Part shown: positions 58,094 through 64,000 of the stretch, piece by piece | Numbering within the stretch: the stretch's first letter is position 1 | Layout: each line of letters opens with the position of its first letter | DNA from: Schizochytrium sp. CCTCC M209059 | Lineage: Eukaryota; Sar; Bigyra; Thraustochytrida; Thraustochytriidae | Length of the DNA: 64,000 nucleotides | Reading direction: 5' to 3' | Assembly (NCBI GenBank): GCA_000818945.1 | Contig: KN805382.1 | Coordinates: forward strand, 512,811 to 576,810 | Notes under the pieces: model-generated | Told to the model about the DNA's origin: nothing | Database searches by the model: none | The model's input: only the letters and a program-made list of their open reading frames with translations | Position numbers and translations under genes: made by a program

Positions 58094-58999
58094 TTATGGT
58101 GAAGATGTGGAGTTGGTGTTGGGGAGCGAGGCGACGAAGTCCGCGAGCTCGGAGGCGGGAATCACAGCGGTGAGCTGGGGCAATTCGAGGCGCTCGGCAA
58201 GCTCTGGGGTGAGAATGCCCTCGATCATTCCTACAAGACCGCCCGTTGCCTGGACTGCGCCGCCACACATACCTGGCTCGAGCGGCTCGGACGTGGCGAC
58301 GAGGATTTGCGGCGCCGTGATATGAAGGCCTCCCTGGGCCATGACTTGTAAGGTCTCATTGATGGCGAAAATACCGCCAATCTTGGCGGGCATACTTTTT
58401 GACACGTCCTGGTCGTCTTCCATGCGCGGTTCGACAGTCTGGCCATGGCAGAGGACTTCATCGCCAGGCTCGGGACTCGCCATCGCAGAGGACGCAAAAT
58501 CGAAAGGGACGAGCGCGTGTTTCTCCAAGAAGGCACGCGCTTCGTTGTCATCCTCAAAGTTTACTGCAGCAAGATCGCGAGACTCATGCTTGGAGACCGC
58601 GTCATGTTTCATTTCGAGCTCGTCGAGTACGCTACCACTTTCGTCAAGGACTTGGAGCACAATTTTGACCTCTTCAGGCCGTACATGGTGCATCCACGCG
58701 GTTGGACCGTCCTCGGGTCCGCAATAGTGGGGGAGGCTGGCAGGATCGACGTTGTGCAGCGAGGTGAGCACGGTGAGCGCACCGTCACGGCGCGCTGTCA
58801 AGATTCCCGAGGCGCGTCCAAGAATCTCATAGTCCTTCATGCCAAAGGCTGGCTTAAAGAACCATGAGTGCAAGCTCAGCGTGCAATGGCCAGCGGCCTC
58901 TTTGCACGTCGTGCTCAGTCCTCGTTGCCCGAGCCTGCGTGGTGCAGCGCCGGGCGTCAGCAGCGCGCGAGCTGCGGCCAAGAGCGCCATGCTGCGCAT
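58094..58999 (-). CDS. Trypsin-fold (HtrA-like) protein with cysteine at the nucleophile position
   Basis: 301 residues from ATG 58999. Residues 1-35 are rich in Arg, Ala and Leu with no acidic residue before the RGLSTT segment, a mitochondrial-type presequence. The body has the order of a chymotrypsin-fold protease: VLTSLHNV with H82, RDLAAVNFE with D142, and PGMCGGAV with C245 where serine proteases have G-x-S-G-G. Cysteine at this position is seen in viral 3C-type proteases but is unusual in cellular HtrA/Deg relatives. It may be a cysteine-nucleophile protease or an inactive homologue. Beta-strand segments such as GGIFAINETLQVMAQGG fit the fold. No PDZ domain is seen. Confidence 0.65.
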   Translation of the reverse strand: MRSMALLAAARALLTPGAAPRRLGQRGLSTTCKEAAGHCTLSLHSWFFKPAFGMKDYEILGRASGILTARRDGALTVLTSLHNVDPASLPHYCGPEDGPTAWMHHVRPEEVKIVLQVLDESGSVLDELEMKHDAVSKHESRDLAAVNFEDDNEARAFLEKHALVPFDFASSAMASPEPGDEVLCHGQTVEPRMEDDQDVSKSMPAKIGGIFAINETLQVMAQGGLHITAPQILVATSEPLEPGMCGGAVQATGGLVGMIEGILTPELAERLELPQLTAVIPASELADFVASLPNTNSTSSP

Positions 59000-61006
59000 C
59001 CCCTGCTTTCCGTCGCCGGAACGCTCCACGTCCTCGACCGGTCGCGCACGCGGTGCTATCTGTGCGCCCCGCGCGGACGGACCCTCTGCTCGTTCGCTGG
59101 TGCCTTTGCGCTCCAAGCAGACCACGCAGTTTTGCACAACGCCGTCCCTCTTTTTACTGAGAACGAGATTGTGGCCACGTTCGCAACGTTCTTAGATTTG
59201 AGCAAGTTCACCACGGCGCAAGATCTACTAGGACAATTTTTGCTGGCGCTCGGCTCGGACCATCCATCCAATCCATCCGTCCATCGAATGGCGGCAGGCC
59301 TAGAAGCAATCCTTGCAAATGTGAAGATAGCCTTGCCGGCGGGATAGGAGACAAAGAAGTTGAACAGAGATCAGTGTGCTGACATGACAATGCAAAGGTG
59401 CTCTTTTCTTACAATGTATACCCGCAAGCAGCCTCAAGCGGTTTCCATGATCAAAATTGAAAAAAACCACACAATAGGCCTATATCCTGATCGTTCGTCG
59501 CCGAAATAATAAGAACAAGAATTATCGCTCGCATCGACAATCCCCCCCTCAATTCTACCTTATGGAAAAGGATCTTTTGCATCCAAAGGTGCCAAGGCGA
59601 TCCCCCTTGCTCGCTCATCGCGTCGCGGTGCCGGGACAAGCAGCCGCGATCGCTCGGTCCTCCCTTTTGCTGAGACTTGTTCTGTATTGCGAACTTAGTT
59701 CGCATAATACGGTCTTATGATTGCTGCAGAACCGTGTCACCAATGAATGCCCAGTCCCGCCTATGCGTTGCGTTTGGCCGGCTGAGCACGTGTATGATGG
59801 CGAGAGAAGCAGGACGCACTGCTGTGGTGCAGGGAAACTTGATGGAGATTACTGAGAACCTATAAAAAAAAGAAATTATACTATGCCTAAAGTGAAAACC
59901 GGGCAGGTGAGCAGAACCCGATCGAGCAAGCGAGGGAAAGCGTGTCGGTGCGCAACTTGTCTTTCGACGCCTTTTCCTTTGCTTTTGCATCGGGCGAAAC
60001 CAGTCTCAGCTACAATCGTGCCTCGAGCGGTCCTTATTATGCTCCTTTTCAGACTATGTGATTATCTCTTACTTTTTGTGGGCGTCTTTTCTTTCTAAAG
60101 TGGCGGCTTTGCTCATGCAAGCCCTGACCTCGACAGGAATTTACTTGCATGATGATGACGCCCACGAAGACGAAGATACCATCGAGCAAGTCTGTGAAAC
60201 GATCGACTTAGACAATGCACTGTCAACAGCAAGCAATGGCTCGCAAGTGATGATCAATCTGTGAGACGAGATAAGCGATGTACCAGAGTATGCACTCCAC
60301 GATCTCCCAGCGAAACCACCGGGTTGGGTGCGACGTTCTGATTACACTTCAGCCTTCGGCGCGGATTCCATAGACCCTTACTGAGAAAGGAAGTCGGAGT
60401 CGACAACTTCTAAAAGCAAGATGGGCCCTAATATGACGCGCACGCAGCTCGAAAAGGAGTTCCCAGGACAATGGTACCAAGGAACGCAACAAGTCGCTCT
60501 TCGGACAGCTAAACATTCGACAGAAGGCTCATGAGCAAGGTGAAAGAATAGCCAAGGCAGCAGAACCTGCACCAGCAACCCGCGCGGCGTTCCACGCGAG
60601 CGACGCAGGCGCTCTACAGCGCAGGTTTTACCATTATTTACTCTTCGCTATGGCTCAAGACACGGCGCCAGATTCGGGTCTTCAAGGATGAGAGTTTGCG
60701 CCTTCAGTACACTCCTGATAACAAGGCGCGGGTCAACCAGGTCTGTCTACTTGCGCTCCTGGCGGGTCTTTTCGCGATTTGATGGGCCACTGAGCCGCTA
60801 CGGTGGTACACGCGAATCATTGTCGAAACTGATGAAGAGGGTAATGTGCTGGAGTCCTACGGCGCGATCCGCTCTGACCAATCTCTCGAGCTGGCAGAAG
60901 ACCAGCGACTGGCGAGCGCGTCTGCCCTTCGGCGAGGGGTTTGGCCGAAATGCGGCAAAATCTTCGTAAACAAATGAACAAAATAGATGGATATCATAGT
61001 AATCCT
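59000..61006. other. Intergenic, low-information region
   Basis: 2 kb between the protease-like gene and receptor copy 3. Weak candidates on the plus strand are a Leu/Ala-rich helical frame ending at 59347 and an acidic 68-codon frame at 60058-60264. A stretch at about 60610-60969 reads like protein (LWLKTRRQIRVFKDESL, WYTRIIVETDEEGNVL) but has one in-frame TGA. Its last 60 bp are the antisense of the receptor 3' flank. None is strong enough to annotate as a gene; the last may be a decayed coding sequence or two exons. Confidence 0.4.
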
Positions 61007-64000
61007 TCAGTGCTCAAAACATCGGCGCACCAGCTCGTTGTAAAAGGCTTCCTCCTCGTACCACTTGCGTCGCACAGGCAGCGACTCCTCCTCGAGAAAG
61101 AAACCGTCGCAGAAATCAGGCGTTGATGCAATGTACTCGCCGAAGCTCGCGTAGCTCGCGCGATGTGTGTCGGCCTCATGAACCACAACAATGTGCTTTT
61201 CGGAATCGCGCGCACACCGGAGCTCCTCCAGGACGGCGTTGCTGGCGAAAATCCCCTTGGTCAACACCAAAACATATGTGTGGGTACGGCGCACGCCGTC
61301 TAGCATTGCCTGCTGGTTGAGCTTGGCGCGATAGCCCTGATCAAACCAAACGTTGAGGCCGCGATTCTCGAGTTTCAGACGCAGAACATCGGCCAGGTCG
61401 CCGCCCGTCGACTGCACGTGGCTCAAAAACACGTGCGTGTCCTCGTTCGGACCAAGGGACGGAACGCCAGGCACCCGAGCAACATCCGCACCGTCGTCGT
61501 CCGTATCCAGGGCACCGATTTGCTCTACGAAAAAAGGATCAAAGTCTGCGACATCGGCCACGTCGTCTTCCTCATCAACGGCCCACAGCTCTTCCGACCC
61601 ATTGTCGCGTGCCCTTGTCAGCTTATGGTATGACACACGAGCACCCGTCGTTGGGCTGTGAAGCAGCAACCGCCACTCAAGCCCGCAAAAGACGGTCTCG
61701 GCTTGCTCGCGAAACATGGAAACTAGCAACTTGATGACACGTGCCGGCCTTTTCGCAGTGGCACTCACGGTGATCTGGATCGCATCGTCACGCACCTCCA
61801 TAAGAAAGGAATCGCGACCAAAAAAAACCTTGGCCGTTTGCGCATCGAGCTTGGGGGGTCTTGGCGCCAAGCTGCGTGATGTAGCAGCATCTCGTTGCGT
61901 CGCATAGGTGGCACATTGGGCAACGAGTCGGTGAAAGACACCATTCGGCAGGAAAAATGAAGAGAAATCGAGCTCACATGTCAAGCCACGCTTGAATCTT
62001 TCCTTTTCGACCTGCTGAATTGAGTCCGACAGCAAGCCTGAGACGAGAAACTCGTCCTCGTCACGATGTTCGTCAAAGCGCCACGGACACAAGAGCATAT
62101 TCGCCTCCATGAACTGCAACAAATAGTCCACCTCCTGGTCGGCCCAGAGCCACGTCAGAAGCGAACGCGTCGCAATCATGTCTTTTCGCAAACGCTCATA
62201 CGCGGGTAAGAGCCCGACACTCTTGAGGTCGCGATCATAAAACAAGCTTTGCGCATGAAGGTCGTCTGCAATAACGCGGGCAAGCTTCTTCAGCAGCCAC
62301 TCAGCGTCAATCACCACCACGCGCTCCAGAGTTTGCGACCCGCGCAAGTGAACGACGACGCCGAGACCGTGAAAGTACTCGAGCATGGCATCCACATCGG
62401 CACGAGGTCGGCCATACTCGCCCGCGCGCTCAACAACCTCGTCGTAGAGCATATAGGGTTCACGGCTTTGAAGCATGACTTCATGGAGTTTCAGCCAGGC
62501 GAGTGGGACCTGCTCGCGCACGTAGCGCTGCTCGGACGCCACACTCGCAATTGCAGTGCGAAGCTCTACCGCGCGATCCTTGTCGTTGCTGCTGTTGTCG
62601 ATCGCGAAAAAGAGATGACCCCCCTCGGAAGGCTGAACGAGGTGCTCGTGCGAAGTCGCACCCACATGTTCGCGAAGCACGCGATCCACCTCACGGAGCT
62701 GAGTGACCTGATCGAGAAAGGTGCCGATCATGAGCACTGGCGCCTCGGGCGCATGCAGCCTGATACTGTGGAGCCAGAATCGGAGAAACTCGATGGCTTC
62801 AGCCTGAGTCGACAGCTTCTGATACTCCTCCAAAGTCAACAAGTCGCGAAAGTGCTCCTTGCCAACGATCTCGCGCATGTCAAAGACGACCAAATACAAG
62901 CCCTTGTCCGTGAGAAAGATGTGATGCAGCGCATAGAATACCTTTTGCCCGCCATAGTCCCAGATCGTAAAGCTCACGTCACGCGCCTCGGCCTGAGCGG
63001 CACCTTGCAGCACCGCCTGGTCTTCGTCTCGAAGAGCAAACTTTCGCGTCAATTCCTCCTCGTCAACCAGCGCTTTATGAGCAGACGGCATAGAGACTGC
63101 AGGAGCTGAAGCGGCAGCGGCTTCGAGCCGAGCAGGAGACTTGGAGGCAGACAGACGGCCCCCCGTGGCAGCAGAAACAAGGCTCTGCGCTGCCTCTGAG
63201 ACGCGCCGGGCCAGAGACTTGCGCTTAAGACTCTTGCGCTCTGGAGCCTCCTGAAGGCGACGCAGAGCTGCGTAGCGAGCTTGCGCGTCAAACTCGCCAT
63301 GGTCCGAAGACAGTGCCTGCCAATGCTGGGCATTGGTGCGAAGGAGATCGGCAACCTCGGTCGAATTGTGCTCCATTACTGGCGTTTGGCCCAACAGCGA
63401 GCGCACCGTAGACGTCTTGCCAGCTGCACCACGCCCCACCACCATGAGCTTGGCGCGACCCCAAGCATGTGCGTCACCCTCGTTAATCGCAGCCTTGATT
63501 GCCTCCTGCCACTTATCGTCGAGGCGTTGAGGTGGATTTGCCCAATTTCTTGCGAGCGCAGAATAGATCTCTCTGCGGGTGCTGCCGTCGATGTTGTTGT
63601 GGTTCAAACTGAGAATTTGTTAATAAAAGAAGCAAGCAAGCGAGTCAAGCCAGCCAGGTCAAGACACCACAAGACAAGCCGTGCGTGCGTGCGTGCGTGT
63701 TAGTGAGCTACTTTGCTTTCGCCTGCCTGCCTTCCTTGCCAGTCTCAGTCACTGTTACTTACTCTAGCCACTGCAGCGTCTTGTTCTGCTTGCGCGCCTC
63801 GCCCAGCGCCTTGCCGCCCTCGTCGCCGATATTGTTATTAGAAAGACTGCGCATTCGTCGAGAAAGAAGCAAGCAAGCGAGCGAGCCAAGCCAGCCAGGT
63901 CAGAACAGCACAAGACAAGCCGTGCGTGCGTGCGTGTTAGTGAGCTACTTTGCTTTCGCCTGCCTGCCTTCCTTGCCAGCCTCAGTCACTGTCACTTACT
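61007..64000 (-). CDS. LRR-Roc-COR-TIR receptor-like protein, copy 3, 5' end outside the window
   Basis: Large exon 63608-61007 (866 codons plus stop), LRR exon 63846-63763, and the last base of another LRR exon at 64000. Introns are 63762-63609 (154 bp) and 63999-63847 (153 bp), GT-AG, phase 2, with the same sequence as those of copy 1. Motifs: P-loop GRGAAGKTS, WDYGGQK, and TIR DTHVFLSHVQ with VLEELRC carrying the putative catalytic Glu. The Roc-COR half is nearly identical to copies 1 and 2, but from about nt 62080 toward the stop (lower coordinates) the protein diverges clearly: a different linker, an acidic DEEDDVADVADFD stretch, and an altered TIR edge. Orientation is opposite to copies 1 and 2. 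More LRR exons probably follow beyond the edge. Confidence 0.85.
63609..64000 (-). repeat. LRR exon-intron units of receptor copy 3
   Basis: At least two units are visible. The 84-bp exon at 63763-63846 has the same frame and symmetry as in copy 1, with one substitution turning the helix Leu codon into Arg (GEARKQNK). The intron next to the large exon has lost the usual CGACGAATGCGCAG acceptor end and uses AAATTCTCAG instead. Confidence 0.88.

Noticed and set aside
58868..59347. A 159-codon plus-strand frame
   Set aside because: Its first half is antisense to the protease-like gene. Only the last 60 codons look helical, and there is no independent support.

Overview
The window is nuclear DNA of a eukaryotic protist. 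Long coding regions are almost free of introns (7.8 kb and 9.4 kb single-exon genes). Initiator ATGs often sit in A/G-at-minus-3, G-at-plus-4 context, simple repeats are dense, and the gene set is eukaryotic (ubiquitin protease, SET/CW methyltransferase, PTS1-tagged enoyl-CoA isomerase, La-related protein). The style fits a labyrinthulomycete (thraustochytrid) stramenopile. That placement is inference from genome style and has not been tested by a search.

Layout. 0.4-1.7 kb: PRUNE/PPX1-type exopolyphosphatase (+). 1.9-2.2 kb: small secreted cysteine-rich protein (-). 3.3-3.8 kb: unknown coiled-coil protein (+). 3.9-11.8 kb: giant ubiquitin-specific protease with lectin-like, RanBP2 zinc-finger and MABP modules (-). 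12.4-14.0 kb: acidic nuclear protein with an unresolved 5' end (-). 14.8-15.6 kb: CTP-dependent lipid kinase of the DGK1/phytol-kinase family (+). 15.8-25.2 kb: ATXR3/SDG2-like histone methyltransferase (-). 25.9-26.9 kb: two-exon peroxisomal enoyl-CoA isomerase (-). 27.9-28.9 kb: AGC-like protein kinase (-). 28.9-36.9 kb: an 8 kb GC-rich, microsatellite-laden stretch in which I cannot support any gene. 36.9-38.4 kb: La-related protein (+).

The most striking part is 39.2-51.9 kb plus 61-64 kb. It holds three copies of a receptor-like gene encoding leucine-rich repeats, a Roc GTPase, a COR domain and a C-terminal TIR domain. In copy 1 every 28-residue LRR is its own 84-bp exon with phase-2 introns at both ends, and the intervening introns are near-identical. 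Each exon is therefore a frame-neutral cassette. The exons are nearly invariant except at the few codons that face the concave binding surface. Copies 1 and 2 are a very recent tandem duplication (about 5.3 kb offset) whose unit also carried the 3' two thirds of a neighbouring PLP-dependent decarboxylase gene; the junction lies 107 bp from an assembly gap. Copy 3 is inverted and runs off the right edge. It shares an almost identical Roc-COR half with copies 1 and 2 but has a clearly diverged C-terminal half, so the family looks homogenised in patches.

The remaining genes are an intact PanP-like aspartate/glutamate-type decarboxylase (49.6-51.9 kb, -), a PIG3-like quinone oxidoreductase (52.8-53.7 kb, +), a membrane-anchored Sec14/CRAL-TRIO protein (54.5-57.7 kb, -) and a trypsin-fold protein with cysteine in the nucleophile position and a mitochondrial-type leader (58.1-59.0 kb, -). 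Apart from the receptor family, the neighbouring genes do not form an evident pathway.
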